From: Herbaspirillum sp.
GTDB lineage: Bacteria; Pseudomonadota; Gammaproteobacteria; Burkholderiales; Burkholderiaceae_D
Direction of reading: 5' to 3'
Assembly: GCF_017744395.1 (NCBI RefSeq)
Contig: NZ_JAGIBI010000004.1
Coordinates: 62,001-126,000 of the forward strand
DNA: 64,000 nucleotides
Shown here: positions 9,299 through 21,413 of the stretch, piece after piece
Position numbering within the stretch: position 1 is the stretch's first letter
How the letters are laid out: each line of letters begins with the position of its first letter
Made by a program: the position numbers and the translations under genes
The notes under the pieces: generated by a model
The model's input: the letters and a program-made list of their open reading frames with translations, nothing else
What the model was told of the DNA's origin: nothing
Database searches by the model: none

Positions 9299-11188
9299 CT
9301 ATTTCCACTCGCCGCGCAGCTGCCGCACCTTCTCCTGCAGCAACTCCGGCGTCGCCTGCTCCGCCGGCACCGCCTCGCCCACCACCAGTTCCAGCCGCGA
9401 GTACAGCCCGCGCTTGAAGGAGCGCGCGAAGGGATTGCTGGTATCGCGCGAGAGCAAGCTGCCCCACAAGCCGCGCAAAGCCATCGGCAACACCGGCACC
9501 GGGGTGCGGGCGAGGATCTTCTGCACGCCGCCGCGGAAGGGATTGATCTCGCCGTCGCTGGTCAGCTTGCCTTCCGGGAAGATGCAGACCAGTTCGCCCT
9601 CGTGCAGCGCCTGGGCGATATCCACGAAGGCCTTCTCGGTCAGCCACGGATCCTCCTTGACCGGCGCGATCGGGATCGCGCGGGCGGTACGGAACACCCA
9701 GGACAAGACCGGGATCTTGAAGATGCGGTGGTCCATCACGAAACGGATCGGGCGCGGGCTGGCCGCCATAATGACGATGGCGTCGACGTAGCTGACGTGG
9801 TTGCATACGATCACGCCGGCGCCTTGTTCGGTGATGGCGTGGCCGTTGGCGATGCGCACGCGGTAGAAGGTATGGATCAGCAGCCAGGCCAAAAAGCGCA
9901 TCAGGAATTCCGGCACCAGCGAGAAGATATAGATCGCCACCAGCGCATTCAGGACCGCGGTGGCGAGGAATATCTCGGGAATCGTCAGGCCCGCTTTCAG
10001 CAGCGCCATCGCCACCAGTGCCGCCACCACCATGAACAGCGCGTTCATGATGTTCATGCCGGCGATGGTGCGAGAAACGTGGGCCGGGTCGCAGCGGGTC
10101 TGGATCAGCGCGAACAGCGGCACGATGTAGAGGCCGCCGAAGACGCCGATGCCCAGGCAATCGGCCAGGATGCGCCAGCTCCCGCCCTGCGCCAGGAACC
10201 CGGCGACATCAACCGCCGCGCCCGGCGCCGCATAGCCGCGGCTGGCCAGGTATAGCTCCACGCCGAACACCGACAGGCCGATGGAGCCGAACGGCACCAG
10301 GCCGATTTCCACCTTGTGGCCGGACAAGCGTTCGCACAGCAGCGAACCGGCGCCGATGCCGACCGAGAACACCGCCAGCAGCAGCACGAACACGCTGTGG
10401 TCGCCATGCAGGTAATTCTTGGCGTAGAGCGGGAACTGCGCCAGCACGATGGCGCCGTAGAACCAGAACCAGGAATTGCCCAGCAACGACAGGAATACCG
10501 GACGGTTGCGGCGCGAAAAACCGAGGTTGCGCACGGTCTCGGTGAACGGATTCCAGTTGACCTTGAGTTCCGGCGCCGGCGCCGGCGAATGCGGAATGCC
10601 CAGGCTGGCCAGCCAGCCGAGCACGGCGATGCCCAGCGTCACCCCGGCCACCAGTTGCAGCCCCCAGGGCTTGTGCACGACCAGCACCGCGCCCAGGATT
10701 TCGCCCAGCAGGATGCCGACGAAGGTGCCCATTTCGATCACGCCGTTGCCGCCGATCAGCTCCTCGCGCTTCAACTGCTGCGGCAGGTAAGCGTACTTGA
10801 CCGGCCCGAAAATGGTCGAGTGGATGCCCATGCCGACCACCGCCGCCACCAGCAGCCAGAGGTGATGGGTCATCCAGCCGTACGCGGCCACGGCCATGAT
10901 CGCGATTTCCAGCAGCTTGACGAAGCGCGCCACGCGCCCCTTCTCCAGCTTGTCGGCCAACTGCCCGGCGGTGGCCGAGAACAGGAAGAACGGCAGGATG
11001 AACAGGCCCGGGATCAGGTTGTTGAGCAGGCCGGTATCCATCCCGGTCCACGACAACGCGTCGTAGGTCAGGATGGTCAGCAGCGCGGTCTTGAAGACGT
11101 TGTCGTTGAGCGCCCCCAGGAACTGGGTCCAGAAGAACGGGGCGAAACGCCGCTGGGCCAACAAGGCGAACTGGTTATTCTTTTGCAT
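9299..11188 (-). CDS. MFS transporter fused to 1-acyl-glycerol-phosphate acyltransferase (LplT-PlsC type)
   Basis: A 629-residue two-domain membrane protein. Residues 1 to about 420 are a 12-helix MFS domain resembling the lysophospholipid flippase LplT (FWTQFLGALNDNVFKTALLTIL near the N-terminus). Residues about 440-610 are a PlsC-type acyltransferase with the catalytic NHVSYVD (about 462-468, pattern HX4D) and the acceptor-binding FPEGKLTSDGEINPFRGG. E. coli has lplT and aas as separate adjacent genes, and some bacteria have a longer fusion that adds an acyl-ACP synthetase domain; here that domain is absent. The expected role is import and re-acylation of lysophospholipids at the inner membrane. 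The ATG at 11188 is preferred over a TTG two codons upstream; neither has a strong ribosome site. Confidence 0.88.
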   Translation of the reverse strand: MQKNNQFALLAQRRFAPFFWTQFLGALNDNVFKTALLTILTYDALSWTGMDTGLLNNLIPGLFILPFFLFSATAGQLADKLEKGRVARFVKLLEIAIMAVAAYGWMTHHLWLLVAAVVGMGIHSTIFGPVKYAYLPQQLKREELIGGNGVIEMGTFVGILLGEILGAVLVVHKPWGLQLVAGVTLGIAVLGWLASLGIPHSPAPAPELKVNWNPFTETVRNLGFSRRNRPVFLSLLGNSWFWFYGAIVLAQFPLYAKNYLHGDHSVFVLLLAVFSVGIGAGSLLCERLSGHKVEIGLVPFGSIGLSVFGVELYLASRGYAAPGAAVDVAGFLAQGGSWRILADCLGIGVFGGLYIVPLFALIQTRCDPAHVSRTIAGMNIMNALFMVVAALVAMALLKAGLTIPEIFLATAVLNALVAIYIFSLVPEFLMRFLAWLLIHTFYRVRIANGHAITEQGAGVIVCNHVSYVDAIVIMAASPRPIRFVMDHRIFKIPVLSWVFRTARAIPIAPVKEDPWLTEKAFVDIAQALHEGELVCIFPEGKLTSDGEINPFRGGVQKILARTPVPVLPMALRGLWGSLLSRDTSNPFARSFKRGLYSRLELVVGEAVPAEQATPELLQEKVRQLRGEWK

Positions 11189-11230
11189 GGACAAATCGGT
11201 GCGTTGATCGGATGGAATGCCGCGGACAAT

Positions 11231-11256
11231 AAAAAAACCGCTCCCGGAGGAACGGT
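11231..11256 (-). terminator. Rho-independent terminator after the CBS-domain gene
   Basis: Read on the minus strand, ACCGTTCC, loop TCCG and GGAGCGGT form an 8-bp stem with one G-U pair, followed by TTTTTTT. On the plus strand the G-U pair becomes a mismatch, so the minus orientation is favoured. Confidence 0.8.
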
Positions 11257-11290
11257 CTTCATGCGGCGCGATGGCCCTGCGCTGCAGGCA

Positions 11291-11740
11291 TCAGTTCTCT
11301 TCGTGCTCTGCCGGCCAGTCGCGGATGTAGGCCTTCAGCATCTTGTTCTCGAAGCCTTGCGCATCCAGCACCGCCTTGGCCACGTCGTAGAAGGACATCA
11401 CGCCCAGCAAGGTGCGCGCTTCCATCACCGGCACATAGCGCGCGTGCTTTTCCAGCATGATGCGGCGCACTTCGTTGAGGTCGGTGTCGGGCGTGACGGT
11501 AATGGGCGCATCGTTCATGTGCTTGCGCACGGTCGACGAACCGAGCGAACCGCCGCCTTGGTGCAGCGTCAGCAATACCTCGCGGAAGGTCAGCATGCCG
11601 ACCAGGTCGCCGTATTCCATCACCACCAGGGAACCGATGTCTTTCTCAGCCATCGCGGCGACCGCCTCCTGAATCGGGGTGTCGGGCGTAACGGTGAACA
11701 GGATGTTGCCTTTGACCTTAAGGATTTCAGAGACTTTCAT
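11291..11740 (-). CDS. CBS-pair domain protein
   Basis: A 149-residue cytoplasmic protein made almost entirely of two CBS domains (about residues 7-62 and 78-136), which form an adenosine-nucleotide-binding module. Segments such as TVTPDTPIQEAVAAMAEKDI and VTPDTDLNEVRRIMLEKHARYVPV are typical of stand-alone CBS proteins. No effector domain is attached, so it probably acts as a ligand sensor on another protein. It has its own terminator and starts at an ATG 11 bases after AGGA. The partner and the ligand are unknown. Confidence 0.88.
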   Translation of the reverse strand: MKVSEILKVKGNILFTVTPDTPIQEAVAAMAEKDIGSLVVMEYGDLVGMLTFREVLLTLHQGGGSLGSSTVRKHMNDAPITVTPDTDLNEVRRIMLEKHARYVPVMEARTLLGVMSFYDVAKAVLDAQGFENKMLKAYIRDWPAEHEEN

Positions 11741-11971
11741 GGTGTCATCCTAAATTTATAGTGTGCTGTTTTGACTGTAGCCGATGGTGCCTGAAAAATC
11801 CAATTCATCCAGGCAACATGCAAATGGCTGTGCACGCCCGTGGCGTAATTGACATGGTACGGGCAAGGGCGCGGTTTCGGCAACCGGCAATCGCGCTGCT
11901 TTGCAACTATTTCATTGAATCCCGGAGACGCGCTGGCTAAGCTGAAAGCATCGGGACTTAGGGAGATGAAC

Positions 11972-12292
11972 GTGTCCACTGCACTGCCCAAACGGGAATA
12001 TGCCAGCTTCGCCGATTTCTATCCGACATACCTGAGCGAACACTCGCATCGAGTCAACCGCCAACTGCACTTCCTCGGATCGACGCTGGCCCTGCTGAGT
12101 CTGATGCTGCTGCTGGTCACCCACCAATGGTGGTGGCTGCCGGTCGCCGTCCTGTGCGGCTACGGCTTCGCCTGGATCGGCCATTTCATGGTCGAGAAAA
12201 ACCAGCCGGCCACCTTCCGCCACCCGCTCTACTCGTTCCTCGGCGACTGGACCATGTACTGGCAAATGCTGACCGGGCAGATCTCGTTCTGA
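11972..12292 (+). CDS. DUF962 / Mpo1-like membrane protein
   Basis: A protein of about 106 residues with the DUF962 (Mpo1-like) signature: FADFYPTYLSEHSHRVNRQLHFLGS near the start, two hydrophobic helices, then GHFMVEKNQPATFRHPLYSFLGDWTMY. Yeast Mpo1 is an iron-dependent dioxygenase that alpha-oxidises 2-hydroxy fatty acids; the conserved histidines are present here, but bacterial function is inferred. I prefer the GTG at 11972, six bases after AGGGAG; the ATG two codons upstream overlaps that ribosome site. It converges with the BrkB-family gene, whose stop is five bases away. Confidence 0.82.
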   Translation: MSTALPKREYASFADFYPTYLSEHSHRVNRQLHFLGSTLALLSLMLLLVTHQWWWLPVAVLCGYGFAWIGHFMVEKNQPATFRHPLYSFLGDWTMYWQMLTGQISF

Positions 12293-12297
12293 ACCGT

Positions 12298-15015
<2,718 letters not shown>

Positions 15016-15078
15016 GCCACGTCCGCCCGTTTTCCCGCGCCGCCATCGGGCGCGGATTCCATTTGCCCGCACCGCGCC

Positions 15079-16485
15079 ATGAATGAATTCCTGCAAGCCT
15101 GCCGCGCCGCCATCGGCGCGGCGCATGTCCTCACCGAAAGCGGCGACACCGCCGGCTACCTGACCGACCAGCGCGGCCGTTTCACCGGCCGCGCGGTAGC
15201 GGTATTGCGTCCGGCGAACACCTCCGAGGTGGCCGCCGTCGTCAAGCTGTGCGAGCAATATCGCGTGCCGCTGGTGCCGCAAGGCGGCAACACCGGCCTG
15301 GTGCTGGGCAGCGTGCCCGACCAGCAAGGCAACGCCGCGGTGCTGTCATTGAAGCGCCTGAACCGCGTGCGCGCCGTCGATCCGGTCAACAACACCATGA
15401 CGGTCGAGGCCGGCTGCATCCTGCAGCACGTGCAGCAGGAAGCGGCCGCAGCCGGCCGGCTGTTCCCGCTGTCGCTGGCCGCCGAAGGCAGCTGCACTAT
15501 CGGCGGCAACCTCTCCACCAACGCCGGCGGCACCGGCGTGCTGCGCTATGGCAATACGCGCGAGCTGTGCCTGGGACTGGAAGTGGTCACGGCGCAAGGC
15601 GAGGTGATGAGCAGCCTGCGCGGCCTGCGCAAGGACAACACCGGCTACGACCTGCGCGACCTGTTCATCGGCGCCGAGGGAACGCTGGGCGTGATCACGG
15701 CGGCGGTACTCAAGCTGTTCCCGCAGCCGCGCGCGCAAGTCACCGCGCTGGCGGCGCTGAAGACGCCGGCCCAGGCGCTGCAATTGCTGAACCTGGCGCA
15801 ATCGCAGTGCGGAGCGGCGCTGACCGGCTTCGAGCTGATGTCGGACTTTTGCCTGCAACTGGTGTGCAAGCACTTCCCCGACCAGCGCCTGCCCTTCAGC
15901 CAGCGCCACGCCCAATACGTGCTGCTGGAATTGTCGGACAGCGAATCGGAAGAACACGCCCGCGCCATGTTCGAAGCGGTCATCGGCAGCGCGCTGGAAC
16001 AGGAATTGATCGACGATGCCGTCATCGCCTCATCGATCGCGCAATCGAAAGCGCTGTGGCAATTGCGTGAAAACATTTCGATGGCCCAGGCCCATGAAGG
16101 CAAGAACATCAAGCACGACATCTCGGTGCCGATCTCGCGCATCGCCGAATTCATCGATGTCACCGACAGGCTGCTGCAGCAGGCTTCGCCCGCCTGCCGC
16201 ATGGTGACCTTCGGCCATCTCGGCGACGGCAACCTGCATTACAACGTCTCGCCGCCGGCCGGCATGGCCGATACCGACTTCATCCTGCAACAGCAGGCCA
16301 TCAACCTGGTGGTGCATGACAGCGTCGACCGCTTCGGCGGCTCCATCTCGGCCGAACACGGGCTGGGCGCGCTCAAGCGCGAAGAAATCACGCGCTACAA
16401 GTCGCCGGTCGAACTTAAGCTGATGCGCGCCATCAAAACCGCGCTGGATCCGCACAACCTGATGAATCCGGGCAAGGTCATCTGA
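15079..16485 (+). CDS. FAD-linked D-2-hydroxyacid dehydrogenase (D-2-hydroxyglutarate/GlcD type)
   Basis: A 468-residue flavoenzyme of the VAO family that oxidises D-2-hydroxyacids to 2-oxoacids. The PCMH-type FAD domain shows PQGGNTGLVLGSVPD (about residues 73-87) and FPLSLAAEGSCTIGGNLSTN. The C-terminal domain has the metal-binding HLGDGNLHYN (about 379-388) and SAEHGLGALKREEI, as in D-2-hydroxyglutarate and D-lactate dehydrogenases. There is no GlcE/GlcF partner next to it, which argues for a stand-alone D-2-hydroxyglutarate-type enzyme rather than the three-subunit glycolate oxidase. The substrate is inferred from family resemblance only. Confidence 0.88.
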   Translation: MNEFLQACRAAIGAAHVLTESGDTAGYLTDQRGRFTGRAVAVLRPANTSEVAAVVKLCEQYRVPLVPQGGNTGLVLGSVPDQQGNAAVLSLKRLNRVRAVDPVNNTMTVEAGCILQHVQQEAAAAGRLFPLSLAAEGSCTIGGNLSTNAGGTGVLRYGNTRELCLGLEVVTAQGEVMSSLRGLRKDNTGYDLRDLFIGAEGTLGVITAAVLKLFPQPRAQVTALAALKTPAQALQLLNLAQSQCGAALTGFELMSDFCLQLVCKHFPDQRLPFSQRHAQYVLLELSDSESEEHARAMFEAVIGSALEQELIDDAVIASSIAQSKALWQLRENISMAQAHEGKNIKHDISVPISRIAEFIDVTDRLLQQASPACRMVTFGHLGDGNLHYNVSPPAGMADTDFILQQQAINLVVHDSVDRFGGSISAEHGLGALKREEITRYKSPVELKLMRAIKTALDPHNLMNPGKVI

Positions 16486-16588
16486 CCGGCCGCGGCAAGA
16501 CGACCGGGAGCGGCAGGGAAACAGGCGCGCGCCATCCGTGGCGCGCATTTCCCTTGCTTGCCGCATGCCGCTCCCGATCGGCCTTCCC

Positions 16589-17062
16589 ATGCCCTTGCAT
16601 CGCTCCCGCCTTTCGCCCACCTTCGCCGCATCGGTAGCGGCGCTGCTGCTGGCCTGCTTCGCGCCGGCCACAGCGGCTGCCATCTACAAATGCACTGATG
16701 CCGCCGGCCATTCCGCCTACAGCGACCAGCCTTGCGCCGATGCGCAGGAACTCAAGCCGCCGCCGCTGCCGCTTGTTCCCGCGCTAAAACCGGCGCCGCC
16801 TAATTCCAGACAGGCCGAGCAACACACGGTGCCAACGCGCGAACGCCAACAGCCGCGCGCCGAAGCCGCGCAAAAGAAGGCCTGCGCCAAGCTGGCCTTG
16901 CGCCGCCGCTGGGCCGAACAGGACCTGCAGCAAGCGCGCAGCCTGCCCCTGCGGCCCAATGACAAGCGGCTGGAAAACGCCCAGCGCAAAGCCCGGCGCG
17001 CCGACGAACAATACCGGCTCGAATGCGGCGGCCATGATCCTGACACGGACCTGCCGCGATAA
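16589..17062 (+). CDS. DUF4124-domain exported protein
   Basis: A 157-residue exported protein. A signal peptide (about residues 1-29) precedes the DUF4124 motif AIYKCTDAAGHSAYSDQPC. The remainder is Pro-rich and then Arg/Ala/Gln-rich and probably helical, ending in HDPDTDLPR. DUF4124 proteins are small periplasmic proteins of unknown function, common in beta- and gammaproteobacteria. Three in-frame starts exist (GTG 16538, ATG 16565, ATG 16589); I chose the last because it gives the most normal signal peptide. None has a good ribosome site. Confidence 0.7.
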   Translation: MPLHRSRLSPTFAASVAALLLACFAPATAAAIYKCTDAAGHSAYSDQPCADAQELKPPPLPLVPALKPAPPNSRQAEQHTVPTRERQQPRAEAAQKKACAKLALRRRWAEQDLQQARSLPLRPNDKRLENAQRKARRADEQYRLECGGHDPDTDLPR

Positions 17063-17097
17063 AAATAAAGGGCGGAGGCCAATCCGGCCATCCGCCC
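17061..17097 (-). terminator. Rho-independent terminator after the chemoreceptor gene
   Basis: On the minus strand GGGCGGATGGCC pairs with GGCCTCCGCCC (one bulge), followed by TTTATTTTTA. It may also serve the convergent DUF4124 gene as a hairpin. Confidence 0.7.
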
Positions 17098-17143
17098 CAA
17101 GTTCCCCCTCCGGAATTCGTGCGTATGCCTGCGGCGTGCGGCG

Positions 17144-18772
17144 CTACGGCAACCGCGCCTGTGCGGGCGTGACGTCGATGACATGAGGCGCGGCCTGGAT
17201 TCTCGAAGCCGCTTCGCCCCGCAGGTTGAATACGCTGACCAGTTGCGACAGCTTGGCAGCCTGCTCCTGCATCGACTGCGCAGCCGCCGCGGCCTGTTCC
17301 ACCAGGGCGGCATTCTGCTGGGTGTTCTCATCCATTTGCGTAATGGCGCGATTGACTTCCTCGATGCCGGTGCTCTGCTCCTGGCTGGCCGCGGTGATCT
17401 CGGCCATCACATCGGTCACGCGGCGCACGCTGGCGACGACTTCGTCCATGGTCTGCCCGGCTTGCGCCACCAGCTGGCTGCCCGTGCCCACCTTCTCCAC
17501 CGAATCGTCGATCAGGCCCTTGATCTCCTTGGCCGCCGCCGCCGAACGCTGGGCCAGCGAGCGCACTTCCGACGCCACTACCGCGAAGCCGCGGCCCTGT
17601 TCGCCGGCGCGCGCCGCTTCCACCGCCGCGTTCAGCGCCAGGATATTGGTCTGGAACGCGATGCCGTCGATCACGCTGATGATGTCGACGATCTTGCGCG
17701 AGGAGTCGTTGATCGAAGCCATCGTCTGCACCACCTGGTTGACCACCACGCCGCCCTGCTCGGCCACCTGCGAAGCCGACGCCGCCAGCTGGTTGGCCTG
17801 GCGCGCGTTGTCGGCGTTCTGCTTGACGGTGGAAGTCAGCTCTTCCATCGCCGAGGCGGTTTCCTCCAGCGAGCCGGCCTGCTGCTCGGTACGCGCCGAC
17901 AGGTCGAGGTTGCCGTTGGCGATTTCGGAAGAGGCGGTATTGATCGTCTCGGTGCCGATGCGCACGTTGCTGACGATATTGCGCAAGCTGGAATTCATAT
18001 CCTGCAGGGCTTGCAGCAACTGGCCGGCCTCATCCTTGCTCTTGACGACGATCTCGGCCGACAAGTCGCCCTGTGCCACCTGGCGCGACACCGTCACGGC
18101 GGTATTGAGCGGGCGCGTGATGCCGACCGTCAGGAACCAGGCGCAAGCCACGCCGAAAGCCAGCACCAGCGCCTCCAGCACACCCAGCAATACCGCGCTC
18201 TGCTGGGCGATACGTTCATTGCGGACCGCCAGCTCGTCGAGCGCCTTGCGCTGCAGGTTCATCAGCGCCTCCACCCCTTCCTGGTAGGCCTTGGCCGCCG
18301 GCAGGTAATCCTTTTCCAGGGCGTTCTTGATCATTTCCTGGTCCGGATTGTCCTTGGCCTTTTCCTTGTAGATCACGTCGCGCGTGGAGAGATATTGCTT
18401 GCGCAGGGTGCCGGTGATTTTGGCGAGCAGTTGCTTTTCCTCTTCGCTCGTCACCAGTGCTTCGACCTTCTTCTGCAGTTCGGTGGAGACGCGCGTGGCT
18501 TCATCGGTCTCCGGCTTGAAGAACGCCGACAGCGAAGGGTCGCTGCTCTTGGCCACCGCGGTGGCGCGGCGGATGCCGCTGTAGGTATTGCGGTACCAGT
18601 CCGAGATGTAGCGTTCCTTGGCGATGGGCTTGTCCATCATCAGCTGGGTCGCATCGGCCAGGGTCTGCAGGCGCCAGATGCCGATGCCGGTGATGGCCAC
18701 CGACAGGCCGAGGATGATTGCGAAACCCAGCGCCAGGCGCTTGCCTATTTTCATATTGCCGATGATATTCAT
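17144..18772 (-). CDS. Methyl-accepting chemotaxis protein (4HB sensor)
   Basis: A 542-residue chemoreceptor. Membrane helices lie at about 13-34 and 193-214, with a four-helix-bundle periplasmic sensor between them, a HAMP domain at about 215-267, and the cytoplasmic signalling domain. The hairpin tip [20 protein letters not shown] and the following [19 protein letters not shown] are intact. No C-terminal NWETF-like pentapeptide is present, so CheR/CheB would have to bind it another way. The start is the ATG behind GGAGGAG. The ligand is unknown, and no chemotaxis genes lie nearby. Confidence 0.93.
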   Translation of the reverse strand: MNIIGNMKIGKRLALGFAIILGLSVAITGIGIWRLQTLADATQLMMDKPIAKERYISDWYRNTYSGIRRATAVAKSSDPSLSAFFKPETDEATRVSTELQKKVEALVTSEEEKQLLAKITGTLRKQYLSTRDVIYKEKAKDNPDQEMIKNALEKDYLPAAKAYQEGVEALMNLQRKALDELAVRNERIAQQSAVLLGVLEALVLAFGVACAWFLTVGITRPLNTAVTVSRQVAQGDLSAEIVVKSKDEAGQLLQALQDMNSSLRNIVSNVRIGTETINTASSEIANGNLDLSARTEQQAGSLEETASAMEELTSTVKQNADNARQANQLAASASQVAEQGGVVVNQVVQTMASINDSSRKIVDIISVIDGIAFQTNILALNAAVEAARAGEQGRGFAVVASEVRSLAQRSAAAAKEIKGLIDDSVEKVGTGSQLVAQAGQTMDEVVASVRRVTDVMAEITAASQEQSTGIEEVNRAITQMDENTQQNAALVEQAAAAAQSMQEQAAKLSQLVSVFNLRGEAASRIQAAPHVIDVTPAQARLP

Positions 18773-18960
18773 GGTCTCCTCCATCCTTGGCCGGTAGTTG
18801 GTAGTTGCCGGCACGCATCGTTTTCCGTTCTTGCAGCCGCCCGCATGGGCGCAGGCAATCCCGTCCCGGCAAGCGCGGGACTCTCGATGCCATCTTGCAT
18901 CAAGCCCGTCAAAGCGATCGCTGGAATAACCGGCCGTGCACCCGCCAATTTGGCGGATGC

Positions 18961-18993
18961 AAAACCCCGCGCGGCAGCGCGGGCTGCGGGGTT
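18961..18993 (-). terminator. Rho-independent terminator after the MHYT-GGDEF-EAL gene
   Basis: AACCCCGC and GCGGGGTT enclose a further GC-rich hairpin; TTTTG follows on the minus strand, about 35 bases after the stop codon. Confidence 0.65.
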
Positions 18994-19027
18994 GAGGAGT
19001 TACATATGGAAGCGGTGGGAAATGCGC

Positions 19028-21121
19028 TCAGGCCTGGCGCGCGGCAGGCGGCTCCGGCCGGATTGCCTGCAGGAATTGTTCGGGCGGCACCGGGCGCCCC
19101 ATGAGGTAGCCCTGCAGCGCATCGCACCCGACCGAGGTGAGGAATTCCTGCTGCAGCTCGGTTTCCACCCCTTCGGCCACAATGCGCAAATTCAGCGTGC
19201 GGCCCAGCGCCACGATGGCCGAGACGATCGCGGCATCCTCGGTGCCTGCCGACAGGTCGCGTACGAAGCCGCGGTCGATCTTGAGCTCGTTGGCCGGCAG
19301 GCGCTTGAGGTACAGCAGGCTGGAATAACCGGTGCCGAAATCGTCGATCGAGATATCCACGCCCAGGTCGGCGATCTTCTGCAGCGTCAGCATGCTCGAC
19401 GCCGTGTCGTACATGGCGGTCGATTCGGTCACTTCCAGCGTGAGGCAATGCGGCGGCAACTGGTGCTTCTCCAGCACCGAGCGCACCATGTCGACCAGGT
19501 GCGGATCGTTGAACTGCAACGATGACAGGTTCACCGACATCTTCCAGTCCAGGTAGCCGAGCGCGCGCCACTCGCTCATCTGGCGGCAGGCTTCGTCGAG
19601 CACCCAGGCGCCGATCGGGATGATCAGGCCCGAACGCTCGGCCAGCGCGATGAACTCATCCGGGCTGACCATGCCATGCACCGGATGCTGCCAGCGCAGC
19701 AGCGCTTCGGCGCCGATCACGGGGCCATGCGGCGACATGAACTTGGGCTGGTACACCAGGCGGAACTGCTGGCGTTCCAGCGCCACGCGCAAGTCCTGCA
19801 GCCATTGCAACTGGTTGTGCGCGTTGGCGTTCATCGACGGTTCGAAGAAGTTGTAGCCGTTACGGCCGCTGCGCTTGGTGTGGTACATCGCGGCATCGGC
19901 GTTGATCACCAGGTCATGGCGCGTGTTGCCGTCGTCCGGGTAGATGGCGATGCCGATGCTGGCCGAGACACGCAGCTCGTGCTTTTCCACCATAAAGGGC
20001 AGGTTCACCGCCTCGACCAGCTTTTCCGCGACCGGCATGGCGTCGTCCGGCTTGTTCAGCTCCGCCAGGATCACGAATTCGTCGCCGCCCAGGCGCGCCA
20101 CCGTGTCCTGCGCGCGCACGACGCCGCTCAGGCGTTGCGCCACCTCGACCAGCAGGCGGTCGCCGATATGGTGGCCGAGCGAATCGTTGATGGACTTGAA
20201 GCCGTCCAGGTCCATGAACATCAGCGCAAAGCGTCCCTTGTTGCGCGAGGCCTTGTGGATGGCCTGGGTCAGCCGGTCTTCCAGCAGCGTGCGGTTGGGC
20301 AGCTTGGTGAGGTGGTCGTGCAGCACCATCTGGGTCAGTTCCTCGTTGGCCTCGGCCAGCGAGCGCGCCAGCTTGGCGGTGCGCGATTCCAGGCGGGCAT
20401 CCAGCACCGAGGTCAAGAGCGCGATGGTCAGGACCGCCAGCGTCACCACGATGATCAGGATCGCCAGCCAGCCCGGACTGACGCCTTCGCGCGCGGCCAG
20501 GCAGACCGAGCCGGCACGGAAGTTGGCGGCGGCCATGCCGGTGTAGTGCATGCCGACGATGGCGATCCCCATGACGACCGAGGCGGCGGCGCGCGCCGCC
20601 TTCACATGCGGCGTGTTGCGGCGCAGGCTGAAGGCGATCCACAATGCCGCCCCCGACGCCGCGATGGCGATGGCGAGGGAGGCGATGAACAGCAGCGGAT
20701 CGTAGTCGATGCCGGGGTTCATGCGCATGGCCGCCATGCCGGTGTAATGCATGCTGGCGATGCCGGTTCCCATGAACAGCGCGCTGCGCAACAGCCGGCG
20801 CCACGGCAACTGTGGCCGTGTGGCGATCCACAGCGCGTAGCCGGACACGACGATGGCGATCGCCAGCGACAAGGCGGTAATCCACGGATCGTAGCCGAGC
20901 GCGATGGGCAAGCGGAACGCCAGCATGCCAATGAAGTGCATCGACCAGATGCCCAGGCCCATCGCCACGGCGCCGCCGGCCAGCCACAGACGCGCGGCCA
21001 TGGACTGCAGGCTGTTGGTGGTGTTGATGCGTTCGGCCATATCCAGCGCCGTATATGAGGCGAGGATGGCGACGAACAGCGAAACGGCAACCAGAAGGCT
21101 GTCGTAGGATGCGCTTAACAT
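19028..21121 (-). CDS. MHYT-GGDEF-EAL cyclic-di-GMP signalling protein
   Basis: A 697-residue inner-membrane protein with an N-terminal MHYT sensor: seven membrane helices carrying repeated MHFIGM, MHYTGM and MHYTGM motifs, thought to bind metal and sense oxygen, CO or NO. GGDEF and EAL domains follow. Both catalytic motifs look intact: RLGGDEFVIL for the cyclase, and AEALLRWQHP, DDFGTGYSSL and LKIDRGFVRD for the phosphodiesterase, so the protein may be bifunctional. I placed the start at MLSASYDSLLVAV because related proteins begin with the first helix; the frame is open for 25 more codons upstream. It follows the chemoreceptor region on the same strand but has its own terminator. Confidence 0.93.
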   Translation of the reverse strand: MLSASYDSLLVAVSLFVAILASYTALDMAERINTTNSLQSMAARLWLAGGAVAMGLGIWSMHFIGMLAFRLPIALGYDPWITALSLAIAIVVSGYALWIATRPQLPWRRLLRSALFMGTGIASMHYTGMAAMRMNPGIDYDPLLFIASLAIAIAASGAALWIAFSLRRNTPHVKAARAAASVVMGIAIVGMHYTGMAAANFRAGSVCLAAREGVSPGWLAILIIVVTLAVLTIALLTSVLDARLESRTAKLARSLAEANEELTQMVLHDHLTKLPNRTLLEDRLTQAIHKASRNKGRFALMFMDLDGFKSINDSLGHHIGDRLLVEVAQRLSGVVRAQDTVARLGGDEFVILAELNKPDDAMPVAEKLVEAVNLPFMVEKHELRVSASIGIAIYPDDGNTRHDLVINADAAMYHTKRSGRNGYNFFEPSMNANAHNQLQWLQDLRVALERQQFRLVYQPKFMSPHGPVIGAEALLRWQHPVHGMVSPDEFIALAERSGLIIPIGAWVLDEACRQMSEWRALGYLDWKMSVNLSSLQFNDPHLVDMVRSVLEKHQLPPHCLTLEVTESTAMYDTASSMLTLQKIADLGVDISIDDFGTGYSSLLYLKRLPANELKIDRGFVRDLSAGTEDAAIVSAIVALGRTLNLRIVAEGVETELQQEFLTSVGCDALQGYLMGRPVPPEQFLQAIRPEPPAARQA

Positions 21122-21413
21122 GGCAGTAGGGCGATACGTATCGGAATGTCTGGTTTTCGGGATAACGGCGGCGCCGCCGGCGCCCGGTTTTTCCATCCCG
21201 CTGGGGAAGAACCTCCTGCATCACAACAAATCCGGACAAATGCGACGAAAAAGCCTGTACATCGCGTCATTCTGACAAACGCAGGCAATCCCTCCGGAAG
21301 ATTGCCATTTTAGCAATTTATGGCAATCCGTATATCACCATCAAGCCATCACTGTTCTTTTAACGACAGATATCGCAAGAAACTTTATTCAGGACAACAT
21401 GCGCTGCCGCCGC

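Noticed and set aside
17183-19525. A 780-codon open frame on the plus strand, opposite the chemoreceptor and GGDEF-EAL genes
   Set aside because: It is the antisense shadow of two well-supported genes in GC-rich DNA; its composition (runs of Arg, His, Gln) is not protein-like and no family is seen.
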